DNA of 64,000 nucleotides, taken from positions 992,001-1,056,000 of the forward strand of contig NZ_CP019419.1 of NCBI RefSeq assembly GCF_001975665.1. Direction: 5' to 3'. The translations under genes were made by a program, and so were the position numbers. Within the stretch, counting starts at the first letter, position 1. Each line of letters starts with the position of its first letter. This DNA is from Polaribacter reichenbachii (GTDB lineage: Bacteria; Bacteroidota; Bacteroidia; Flavobacteriales; Flavobacteriaceae). A model generated the notes under the pieces. That model was not told the DNA's origin and ran no database searches. It saw only the letters and a program-made list of their open reading frames with translations. Below, in pieces: positions 35,710 to 44,284 of the stretch.

Positions 35710-36994
35710 TTTCTTTTTGAATTCTATTCAGTTGTTTTTTACTTAATTTTCTAGAAAAATAAACTTCAGGATCTAAATATAATCGTGTATCTTTCATCTG
35801 AGGATCGTTTAAATCTAAACTTAAATCGCAATCAAAACGTGCTAAATAACTGTATTTTCTTCTATTACCAGTACTTGCACCTTGAGAACCCGTAAAATGA
35901 GATAATCCCCAAGTTATTCCACGTCCATTACCATTGCTGGTAAATGCATCTGGCACATATGCACCTGCAGCAAATGGCAATAGTGCTGTTACAGAAGCAA
36001 TATCAAAAGTTACTCCATCAGGAGCATATTGAATGGTACTATTTTCGTTACCATCTCTAGTGATTATTGCTGCAATTCCTTCTTTAAAAGGAAACATTGC
36101 TGTTTCATGACCAGAGTTAAATAAAGGATTTAATGGATGTTTTTTAAATGGTCCTAAAGGATTATCTGCAATTGCCAAACCTGCTGCTACAATATACTCT
36201 GGGCGAACTCCATAGGCTGCTTTATAATAGATATAAATTTTTCCTTTATAAACCAATGGATAAGGATCGTGAATTGAGTACTGATCCCAAGTACCAGATT
36301 CTCCATTTGGTATAATTTCTTGGTCAACTATTGTCCAAGGTCCATCAGGTGAATCTGCATAAGCTGCTGCTACAGGACAATGATCTCCTTTTGTACCACT
36401 TGCTTCATTAAATGCCTGAAAATATAAATAGTATTTGCCTTTCCATTTTAAAATATCTGTAGTGGTTACAGAACGCCATCCTAAAGCAGGTTTTTCTGGT
36501 CTTTTTATTGCTGGACCTTGCTCTTGCCAAGTAATGCCATCTTTAGATGTTGCATACCAAATATCTGCCAAATCCCAATCTGTAGACGGAATTTTATCTG
36601 TAGATAAATGTGCACGCCCAAAGCCAACAGGTGGTTTTATGGTTTTTCTATAAGTATACCAAACATAGTATTTACCATTTTCTTTGATAATTTTTGATGG
36701 ATCTCTTCTAGACTCAGTTCCATCACCATTACTATAATCAAATCCTTTTAACTTGGTATATTTAAATTGAGAAAACAATTCATTATCTTGTGGTCTAGGA
36801 GCCATATACCTATCATAAAGTCTTTCGTTTGCGGCACTTAAAGGCCTATCTGGTTTTGTCTGAGGAATATGCCAAGGATAGCCTTTTAAGTTTTCTAAAG
36901 AAACTTCTTTTTCTTGATCTTTTTTTGCTTCCTGATTACAAGAAATCAATAATAAAAAGTAAAAAATACTTATTATTAATTTTAAATTTTTCAT
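35702..36994 (-). CDS. GH117-like glycosidase lipoprotein (anhydrogalactosidase family)
   Basis: This 430-residue five-bladed beta-propeller enzyme carries a lipoprotein signal (LLLISC, lipid cysteine about residue 19). It shows the GH117 landmarks ESRRDPSKII, WYTYR, WDLADIWYATSKDG, SIHDPYPLV and NSGHETAMFPFKEG in order. Characterised GH117 enzymes remove 3,6-anhydro-alpha-L-galactose from the non-reducing end of agar oligosaccharides. Distance from those members is considerable, so substrate specificity could differ, for example L-galactose or another anhydro-sugar unit. It lies 12 bases after the GH16 gene and overlaps the following sulfatase by 8 bases. Two further homologues occur at 49383-50663 and 63316-64000. 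Confidence 0.85.
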   Translation of the reverse strand: MKNLKLIISIFYFLLLISCNQEAKKDQEKEVSLENLKGYPWHIPQTKPDRPLSAANERLYDRYMAPRPQDNELFSQFKYTKLKGFDYSNGDGTESRRDPSKIIKENGKYYVWYTYRKTIKPPVGFGRAHLSTDKIPSTDWDLADIWYATSKDGITWQEQGPAIKRPEKPALGWRSVTTTDILKWKGKYYLYFQAFNEASGTKGDHCPVAAAYADSPDGPWTIVDQEIIPNGESGTWDQYSIHDPYPLVYKGKIYIYYKAAYGVRPEYIVAAGLAIADNPLGPFKKHPLNPLFNSGHETAMFPFKEGIAAIITRDGNENSTIQYAPDGVTFDIASVTALLPFAAGAYVPDAFTSNGNGRGITWGLSHFTGSQGASTGNRRKYSYLARFDCDLSLDLNDPQMKDTRLYLDPEVYFSRKLSKKQLNRIQKENE

Positions 36995-37006
36995 TTTTCC
37001 TCCTAT

Positions 37007-38260
37007 TTATTTTTTCTGATAATATTTAACGTAATCTACTTTCATACTTTTGCCATCTAAATCGTCTGTTAAAGTTCCATGCCATTTTATTAATGCCAAG
37101 CTCAACCAAATAGGAGTTTCGCTATGACAGAATTCATTTTTAGCTCTTCTAATTTCTTTTCCATCAAAATAAAAGATGAGTTCATCTTCATTCCATTCTA
37201 AACCATACGTATGGAATTCTTTAGAAAAATCGTATTGTTCTTCTGCATTTAACACAGTAATATCTCTCCAAACACCATCTTTAAAATATTGTATTTTGTA
37301 TTCGTGAATTAAACTTCTCCAGTTTTTATTTTTAGCTCTCCAACCGTTTATAAACTGTATGCACCCTACTTTTATGGCTTTATCCCAAGTGAATTCTACC
37401 CATTTTTGTCCTTCTTTTTGAGTGCTCCAAGATGTAAAAGGATTACCATCTATCAATTTAGATTCTGAAGCATTTTTGTTAAAAGAACCACTAGAAGTTA
37501 TGGTTACATTTTTAGCCTTGGCATAATTTACCAAACCTTCAATATCTGTGTCTGCTGTTTCTGACAATACTTTTGGGTATTCTCCAGATTCATTTACACC
37601 ATAAACTCTGAACTCGCCAATATTAAATCTAGAACTATTATTAGAAATAAAACGTATTTTTTTTGTTTCTACAGGCAACTCTAATTGAATAGAATAATCT
37701 GGTTTTGCACCAAAATAAAACTGCTTGTTAAAACTTGGGTGCGTCTTTTTTCCATTTGGCATTACTGTAAAATCTGACCAATTGTGAATATTTGTACTTA
37801 CCTCATTTGGGTAATGCCCTTCATTTATATCGATTTCAAAAATTTTACCTTCTTTTGGTTCTTTTCTTGGTTTGGTCATTAACCAAAAAGAGTTGTTGGT
37901 AGCCTCACCACCTGCATATTTGTATCTGCATTCAAAATACCCGTATTTAAATTTTTTCTTTGTCCAGATACTTCCTGCAGTCCAATCTTGGCCTCCTCTT
38001 TTTTCTTTTCTGATGTTTAAATGTAACACTCCATTTACAGGCTCAACATTTTCGCGCCAACGACTACAATACAAGTTTTTACTTGAATGATTTGCTGATT
38101 CCCATTCTTTGTCTAATTCTTCGTTTTTATAATTAAAATCATCTTGCCAAGTTAATTCCCAATTAGTATAATCGAATTTTTTAGTTTCTTGTGCCTTGCT
38201 ATTTTGTGCTAAAACTACAATTGAAAAACTGAAAACTATTTTTTTTAAAACTTTTATCAT
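37007..38260 (-). CDS. GH16 endo-glycanase with an inserted discoidin-like domain
   Basis: This 417-residue exported GH16 enzyme has a signal peptide ending near SKAQ (residue 24). The first half of the jelly roll includes YGYFECRYKYAGG and the catalytic FEIDINE (E142, D144, E147, the ExDxxE form of agarases, carrageenases and laminarinases). The fold is then interrupted at about residue 186. Residues ~190-340 resemble one partial and one full F5/8-type C (discoidin) domain (IRFISNNSS, then DGNPFTSWST). GH16 resumes at FHTYGLEWNEDELIFYFDG to the end. All catalytic residues are kept. It belongs to the symporter operon, 2 bases after the propeller enzyme and 12 before GH117. The target is probably a galactan backbone. 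Confidence 0.88.
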   Translation of the reverse strand: MIKVLKKIVFSFSIVVLAQNSKAQETKKFDYTNWELTWQDDFNYKNEELDKEWESANHSSKNLYCSRWRENVEPVNGVLHLNIRKEKRGGQDWTAGSIWTKKKFKYGYFECRYKYAGGEATNNSFWLMTKPRKEPKEGKIFEIDINEGHYPNEVSTNIHNWSDFTVMPNGKKTHPSFNKQFYFGAKPDYSIQLELPVETKKIRFISNNSSRFNIGEFRVYGVNESGEYPKVLSETADTDIEGLVNYAKAKNVTITSSGSFNKNASESKLIDGNPFTSWSTQKEGQKWVEFTWDKAIKVGCIQFINGWRAKNKNWRSLIHEYKIQYFKDGVWRDITVLNAEEQYDFSKEFHTYGLEWNEDELIFYFDGKEIRRAKNEFCHSETPIWLSLALIKWHGTLTDDLDGKSMKVDYVKYYQKK

Positions 38261-38262
38261 CT

Positions 38263-39381
38263 TTATTTTTCTTTAGTAATAATTAACGGAATTTGTAAAT
38301 TAAAAGAATGGCGAACATTATTTACATCTATAGAATCTGCTGCACATAAAAGTGCTATTGGTTTTCCATTTTCGATAAAAACTTGTGGGCGTTCTAAATG
38401 ATCGAATTTATAAGATGAGCCATCTTGCCAAGTTACAGTTCTGTCTGAAATTTCGAAATATTTACCTTGACTCCAATGAATACCATCATTTGAATCATAA
38501 TGTACCAAAGAGAAAAGACGTTTTTTATTTACGTGTTTTATCCTCTTAACAATGGCTCTATATTTACCATCTTGATACCAGATATAAGGATCTTCTGCAG
38601 GAAAAGTTTCACCATCAAAAGTAAAAACCGGATCTGGATATTTTTTAAAAGGACCTGTAGGCGAATCTGCAATAGCAACCATATGCACTACTGGACCACC
38701 AGCTGGTAATTTTCGTTTTTTGCCTACAGCTTTATAAACCATTAAAATTTTACCATCTGCCATTTGACAAACAGAAGGATTGGATGTCATTAAAGCATCG
38801 TGTGCCAAAGAATCATTTTTTGTGATGTCTAGAACTGGTTTATCAAAACGTTTCCAAGGGCCATTTGGGCTATCTGCAACTGCAACACCAATTCTTTGGT
38901 TATTTCTGTGTACCCAATTTATTTTTGCTTTTCCAGGAACACTTACTATTTTTTTATTGCCTGTATTACCCATATAATACAGATAATATTTACCATTAAA
39001 TTTATGTACTGTTGGGTTATGAGTGGTAGAACCATCCCAAAATTGTGGTCCACGATCTGGAAGTGCATCATCTTTGTGTGTAAAAGGCCCAAAAGGAGAA
39101 TCTGAAACTGCGTGCGAAATAATGGAATAATTAACCCATTCCCAACCTATATTTTTTGGCCATTTTGCGTAAAACATATGGTATAAATCATCTTCACCTT
39201 TTACCAAAGAACCTCCCCAAATGCTCATTGTATCGTTCTCGAAAATTGATTTTTTAGAAACTTTCCCCAATTCTATTTTATAGTTTTCTATTTTTTTTGT
39301 TGATTTTTCTGAAGTTTCTTTTTTTCCTGAACAAGCGCTTAAGAAAGCTAAAAACACGATTAGTACTGAATAATATTTCAT
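38263..39381 (-). CDS. Beta-propeller glycosidase-like lipoprotein (GH43/GH117-clan resemblance)
   Basis: This 372-residue lipoprotein (FLSACS, lipid cysteine about residue 17) is built of repeated propeller blades with strands such as FNGKYYLYYMGN and VADSPNGPWKRF. Acidic motifs include THNPTVHKF, MTSNPSV and AEDPYIWYQDGKYR. The pattern is that of GH43/GH32/GH117-like enzymes, but I cannot place it in a defined family and do not claim a substrate. It is smaller than the GH117 proteins here and lacks RRDPS. It lies 1 base after the large GH2 gene and 2 bases before GH16, so translation of the three is likely coupled. Confidence 0.7.
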   Translation of the reverse strand: MKYYSVLIVFLAFLSACSGKKETSEKSTKKIENYKIELGKVSKKSIFENDTMSIWGGSLVKGEDDLYHMFYAKWPKNIGWEWVNYSIISHAVSDSPFGPFTHKDDALPDRGPQFWDGSTTHNPTVHKFNGKYYLYYMGNTGNKKIVSVPGKAKINWVHRNNQRIGVAVADSPNGPWKRFDKPVLDITKNDSLAHDALMTSNPSVCQMADGKILMVYKAVGKKRKLPAGGPVVHMVAIADSPTGPFKKYPDPVFTFDGETFPAEDPYIWYQDGKYRAIVKRIKHVNKKRLFSLVHYDSNDGIHWSQGKYFEISDRTVTWQDGSSYKFDHLERPQVFIENGKPIALLCAADSIDVNNVRHSFNLQIPLIITKEK

Positions 39382-39382
39382 T

Positions 39383-42300
39383 TTAATTAATTTGCTTTTT
39401 TGTTGATTTTACAATTTGAGACCAATTACTGTCCTTACTACTTAACCTTCTTTTTATTTTGAAATAAATTTCATCTTCGTTATTTAAATCAATAGACAAC
39501 ATTCCACGAACATTAGATGTAAATTCTTTGTTTAAATTCTCTTTTGATGTTCCATAATTCACACTGTAAATTCTATCATTAAAATCGCTAGAATAACCAA
39601 TTACCAATTTATTATCCGTGATAAAAGCATCCCAAATAATTGGAGGTAATACTAAGTTATTGGGTGTTGCTTTTACCATTTCTGATGGATTGCTAACCCC
39701 TTTATCGTTTAAGGCAAACAATTTAAAATTGTAAGAATTATTGTTTTTTATGCCTACAATATCAATTAAAGGTTCTATTGTTTTTATGGATTTCATTTCA
39801 ACTCCAACATCATTTATATAAGACACGTAATATTCTGTTGCATTTGGCACTTTATCAAACAAAATTCTAACACTTTTATCACCAGAAATTATTTTCGAAA
39901 TTTTAGGTGTAATTGCTTTTTTAAAAGAAACAGTTTTTGTGAATCTTGAGTAATTTGTGGGTGTAATTAAGGCAACTGTTAAGTCTAAAATATCATCAGA
40001 AAAAGCATTCCAAGAAATAGCACCTTTCCAGAATTTATCTTCAGGATTTAATATTGGCAAATCTAAAGAGTTTTCAAGAACAACTTTGCCTTTTGTGTTT
40101 TTAAATTGATATTTCAATTTGTAATTTTTCATAGCATGACTTGGATAATCGCTTCTACTTTTTATCGGAATTTTTATATCCGCAGAATTTTTATCAAAAT
40201 TAATATTCGAAATTTCGATATCTTTTATTGGTGCGTGTTCCTTTTTTATTCTGTTAAATAATCTTCTTTTTTGTCTCCAAGAACTGATAATTCCCCACAC
40301 ACGATTTTCTTCTGCTGTTGTTGCTGCATATCCACTTCTGTAGTCATTAAATGTCCACATAGAAGTACCTATTACAAACTCATTTTTATTTCTAAAATGG
40401 TTCATCCAATCTGAGAAAATTTCTTTATCAGCATTTAAAGCTGTTGATGGAAAAGGGTCGAAACCAAACTCAGAAATAAAGATGGGTTTATCTGGCCATT
40501 TTGTTCTTAAGGTATTTAAAATTTCTTGTGGTTTACCTTGCCAACGATACATATTGTGCATAATTAAATCTACAAATGTATTTGGATCTGTTTCTGGTGT
40601 ATAGGCCTCTTTTTGCCCAGAATTACTTACGCAAGTTACCAATCTATAAGGGTCTAATTCGTTCTTAACATAATCGATTGCAGCCTTACCATACTCGAAA
40701 TGATTGTTCAATTCGTTACCCACACTCCAACCAATTATACTAGGATGATTGAGGTCTCTTTCAATCATTCCTTTTAGCCAATATTTGGCTAATAAATAAT
40801 TTTTTTCTCCTTCTGTAGATTTTGATATTTTTACATAAGGCTCATCTAAATTTAAGATTTCAGCATTTGGATTATTAAGGTAATCTTCCTTGTTTTCTAA
40901 AGTTGATAAAGGTTTATAGTTTGCTCTAAACTCATCATTATCTAGATCTCGAACATTAATTTCTTCGAAAAGTAAAATTCCTTTTTTATCACACAATTTG
41001 ATGAGTTTTTCATTTTGAGTTCCGTGCATAATTCGCATAAAATTAGCACCAGCTTCTTTCATTAAATCCACATCTTTTTCTAAAACGGCTAAAGGTTCTG
41101 ACGAGCCCCAAAAACGACTTTCACTAACTCTATTAAAACCTGCCAATCTTACTGGCTCTCCATTTAATAACATCTTAGAATTTGTCAATGCTACTTTTCG
41201 AATTCCGAAATTGTCTTGCTTTTTATTTAGAACAATAGCATCCTCAGAAATTGTGGTTTCTATTTGATATAATTTAGGATTATCAAAATGCCATAATTCT
41301 ACATTTTCAGCTTTTAAAGACGTTTCTAATGTGATACTTTTTGATGAGTTTGGTTCAATTTTAATAATACCATTTAAAGCTCCAATAACTTTATCATCTA
41401 AAATTTTAGAATTTACTTGAATTGTTCTTTTTTTAGGGGAGTTATTTTCAATTTTCACTTTTAATTTTAAAGCTGCAGCACCTGTTTTTAAATCAGGATT
41501 TGCGTGTATGTATTGATAATCAATTCGTACATCTTTATTTTTTGTGATGGTTACGTCTCTAATAATTCCACCCCAATTCCAAGTGGCACCAACAATGGCA
41601 GAATTATCAGCTTGTACTGCAATTGTATTTTTACCATCAAAATTTAGAGCATCAGTAATATCAAACTCAAAAGGTGTAAAACCACCTCTATTATTCCCTA
41701 TAAATTTACCATTTACATAAATTTTAGACAAATGATATACACCATCAAACTTTAGGTAAAATCTATTTTCTTTTGATTTTGTCCAGCTTTTTGGCAACTG
41801 AATTGTTTTACGATACCAAGCTTTTCCTGTATAATTCGAAAAATCATTAATCATTCCCCAATGACCAGGCACTTTTAAATTATGCCAATTTTCATCATCA
41901 AAATCACTTAAAAAAACACGTTTTGGTTCTTCTTTAGCTGTTAAATATTGCTCTTTAGAAATTGGTCTAAACATTACTGCATCTGCTGCTGTTGTTCCTG
42001 CTGCAATGGCTGTTAATTCAACATAATTTTTATCGGTATTTTTAAAATCATAAATTCCTAAGCTTATCCATTCACCACAAAAAGTTCGCTGACTTATGTA
42101 TTTTGTAGTAATTCCATTTTTGTGTTTTATGTTGTATTGAGCTGTTAAATGAGAGGCAAAAGGAAACTTTGTAAACGCTTCATAATACCCAGAATTAGTA
42201 AAATTTGGATAAAAACGCACATAAGAATCATCATTTTTAGGATTGTTTGGAAAGTTATGCTGAATGTAATTTTCTTTATAAAACTTAGATGCTCTTGCTC

Positions 42301-42538
42301 CTTTTTTTAAGGTTTTCCATTTTCCTTTTACTTCAACATTTTTATCTGTATTATCAATAATGATATCAGATTCAGTTTCGTGAATGTTTAAATAATTAGA
42401 ACCTTCGCCATAAATAGTATGGAATTTCCAATTGCCATTTAAGCTTAAAACATCTTCTTTACTATTAATTTCTGATGTTGTTTGATTAGCACAAGAAGTT
42501 AATAATAGCGCTATAAATAAATTAATAATTGTTCGCAT
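39383..42538 (-). CDS. Large GH2 glycosidase with golvesin-like insertion and C-terminal Fn3-like domains
   Basis: This 1051-residue lipoprotein (LLLTSC, lipid cysteine residue 16) carries GH2 domains in order: sugar-binding (about 205-335), Ig-like (340-445) and TIM barrel (450-770). The acid/base glutamate is E609 in GWSVGNE and the nucleophile is E690 in FISEFG. Between the start of the first domain (LSLNGNWKFH, 31-40) and its continuation lies an extra all-beta segment, about 58-192. Its features (ARASKFY, YVRFYPNFTNSGYYEAFTKFP, GTTAADAVMF) match golvesin/xanthan-lyase-type binding domains. The last ~270 residues look like fibronectin-III repeats. Substrate is likely a beta-galactoside or related sugar, inferred from family. 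It is 4 bases from the upstream GH2 gene and 1 base from the next gene. Confidence 0.88.
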   Translation of the reverse strand: MRTIINLFIALLLTSCANQTTSEINSKEDVLSLNGNWKFHTIYGEGSNYLNIHETESDIIIDNTDKNVEVKGKWKTLKKGARASKFYKENYIQHNFPNNPKNDDSYVRFYPNFTNSGYYEAFTKFPFASHLTAQYNIKHKNGITTKYISQRTFCGEWISLGIYDFKNTDKNYVELTAIAAGTTAADAVMFRPISKEQYLTAKEEPKRVFLSDFDDENWHNLKVPGHWGMINDFSNYTGKAWYRKTIQLPKSWTKSKENRFYLKFDGVYHLSKIYVNGKFIGNNRGGFTPFEFDITDALNFDGKNTIAVQADNSAIVGATWNWGGIIRDVTITKNKDVRIDYQYIHANPDLKTGAAALKLKVKIENNSPKKRTIQVNSKILDDKVIGALNGIIKIEPNSSKSITLETSLKAENVELWHFDNPKLYQIETTISEDAIVLNKKQDNFGIRKVALTNSKMLLNGEPVRLAGFNRVSESRFWGSSEPLAVLEKDVDLMKEAGANFMRIMHGTQNEKLIKLCDKKGILLFEEINVRDLDNDEFRANYKPLSTLENKEDYLNNPNAEILNLDEPYVKISKSTEGEKNYLLAKYWLKGMIERDLNHPSIIGWSVGNELNNHFEYGKAAIDYVKNELDPYRLVTCVSNSGQKEAYTPETDPNTFVDLIMHNMYRWQGKPQEILNTLRTKWPDKPIFISEFGFDPFPSTALNADKEIFSDWMNHFRNKNEFVIGTSMWTFNDYRSGYAATTAEENRVWGIISSWRQKRRLFNRIKKEHAPIKDIEISNINFDKNSADIKIPIKSRSDYPSHAMKNYKLKYQFKNTKGKVVLENSLDLPILNPEDKFWKGAISWNAFSDDILDLTVALITPTNYSRFTKTVSFKKAITPKISKIISGDKSVRILFDKVPNATEYYVSYINDVGVEMKSIKTIEPLIDIVGIKNNNSYNFKLFALNDKGVSNPSEMVKATPNNLVLPPIIWDAFITDNKLVIGYSSDFNDRIYSVNYGTSKENLNKEFTSNVRGMLSIDLNNEDEIYFKIKRRLSSKDSNWSQIVKSTKKQIN

Positions 42539-42542
42539 ATTG

Positions 42543-44282
42543 TTAGTTCTTATATATCTTTTTTATTTGTTGATATGCCTTTTTAGGCGCTCTTTTTTCG
42601 TTAACAACTCCCCATTCTCTAAATCCAGATGCTGGTGTGCCTTTATAATCGCTTCTATAATCGTTATAAGACCAAATTGATGATCCCACAACATATGGCA
42701 AGGTTTTTAAAATTTGTAATTGGTCTATTAATTGAGCTGATAATTCTCCTTCTGTAGCAGGACCAATCTGTTTTATTCCTATTTCTGATACAAAAATTGG
42801 CTTACCTGGAAATTTTTCGTGAGTTGATTTTGCAGCTTTCACTGCATCACCATAACTGTTAATACACAACAAATCTAATTTCTCAAAAGGTTCGTTTGTT
42901 TGGTCAGTATTTTTACCATAAGACGTTAAACTTACATAGGTTTTTAAACGTGTTTTATCTAAATCATCCACGTGATCTAACATAGAATTTATGTAATATA
43001 ATTGCGATTTTGTAAGTGTTTTTTTACCCCAAGGTTTTATCGAATCTCGCAACTCATTACCCACACTCCAACCTACAACAGATGGGTGATTGTAATCTCT
43101 TTCTATCATTTCTGATAGCCATTTTTTTGTTAACGGATTGCCTTTAAAAGTTTGTGGATCATCATCTCCCCAAACAGGAATTTCTTCAATAATTAAATAC
43201 CCAATTTTATCACAAAAGTCTAATAAATTTGGTGCTTGTGGTGAGTGCATCAATCTAGAAAAAACACCTCCTAAAGATTTAATATCTAACATATCTTTTT
43301 GCACCAATTCATCTGGTTCTGTGTTTCCATATTTTGGATGATCGTGAACTCTATTAAAACCATTCATTTTTACAGGTTTATTATTCAAAAACAATTGCTC
43401 TCCTTTGGCTTCAATTTTTCTTACTCCAAAATTATCTTTTTGTTCATCTTGTTCAATTTTATCAACTAAAAGTGCTGTTTTTAACTGATATAAATTTGGA
43501 TGATTAAAATCCCATAATTTAAAATTAGATAACTTTTGTGTAAACGAAATATTAGAAACCTGAACTGAATTTGACTGTAAAACCACTTGATGTTCTTTTG
43601 ATAAAACTGCTGTTTCTTGAAATAAAATTTCAGAATTTAAATCAACTTTCACAGTTCTATCATCATTATTTTCTAATTTATAGCTGATTGTAAAAGCTAC
43701 AGTTTCATCATCAAAATTCGGAATTGCAGTGATGTGCTGACGAACCATTCTTACCTTCTGATTTTTTACCAAAGTAACAGATCTGCTAATGCCACCCCAA
43801 GCCCACCAAGCACCTCTGCTATAGGTATTATCTGCCAAAACCACCAAAATATTTTCTTTATTTTGGTTGATGTATGGTGTAATATTAAATTCAAAAGGCG
43901 TGTAACCACCAACGTGATTGCCAAGCAAAACACCATTTAACCAAACTTTACTGGTTTGATAAACGGCCCCAAATTGTATTCTTATTTGGCTTTCTTGCAA
44001 ATCTTCTGGAATGCTAAATTTTCTTTGATAATAACCTTTTCCTTTAAATGTTGCGTATTTTTCTGTAGTATCCCAATTTCCTGGAACTGACAAAGTATCC
44101 CATTCTACAGCTTTATCTAGAATAATTTTTTCTTCGGATAAATTGTTAGCTGCTATAAAATTCCAAGTTCCATTTAAAGAAATTTGATTGTCTGAAACTT
44201 GTATAATAGCAGTTTGTTTTTTTGATTGACAAGCCATCAAAAAACAAATTAAAAACCCAAGTATAACTCCTTTTTGTATCAT
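42543..44282 (-). CDS. GH2 glycosidase lipoprotein, short form
   Basis: This GH2 enzyme is about 579 residues long. I start it at the ATG at 44282, two bases after the FAD-gene stop codon. An ATG at 44294 would overlap that gene and add four residues. It has a lipoprotein signal (CFLMAC), sugar-binding, Ig-like and TIM-barrel domains, with acid/base in GWSVGNELRD and nucleophile in IFVSEIG. It ends right after the barrel and has none of the extra C-terminal domains of the other GH2 proteins here. It is closest to the following GH2 (39383-42538) in barrel motifs, suggesting duplication followed by domain gain or loss. The linkage cleaved is unknown. Confidence 0.88.
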   Translation of the reverse strand: MIQKGVILGFLICFLMACQSKKQTAIIQVSDNQISLNGTWNFIAANNLSEEKIILDKAVEWDTLSVPGNWDTTEKYATFKGKGYYQRKFSIPEDLQESQIRIQFGAVYQTSKVWLNGVLLGNHVGGYTPFEFNITPYINQNKENILVVLADNTYSRGAWWAWGGISRSVTLVKNQKVRMVRQHITAIPNFDDETVAFTISYKLENNDDRTVKVDLNSEILFQETAVLSKEHQVVLQSNSVQVSNISFTQKLSNFKLWDFNHPNLYQLKTALLVDKIEQDEQKDNFGVRKIEAKGEQLFLNNKPVKMNGFNRVHDHPKYGNTEPDELVQKDMLDIKSLGGVFSRLMHSPQAPNLLDFCDKIGYLIIEEIPVWGDDDPQTFKGNPLTKKWLSEMIERDYNHPSVVGWSVGNELRDSIKPWGKKTLTKSQLYYINSMLDHVDDLDKTRLKTYVSLTSYGKNTDQTNEPFEKLDLLCINSYGDAVKAAKSTHEKFPGKPIFVSEIGIKQIGPATEGELSAQLIDQLQILKTLPYVVGSSIWSYNDYRSDYKGTPASGFREWGVVNEKRAPKKAYQQIKKIYKN

Positions 44283-44284
44283 TT

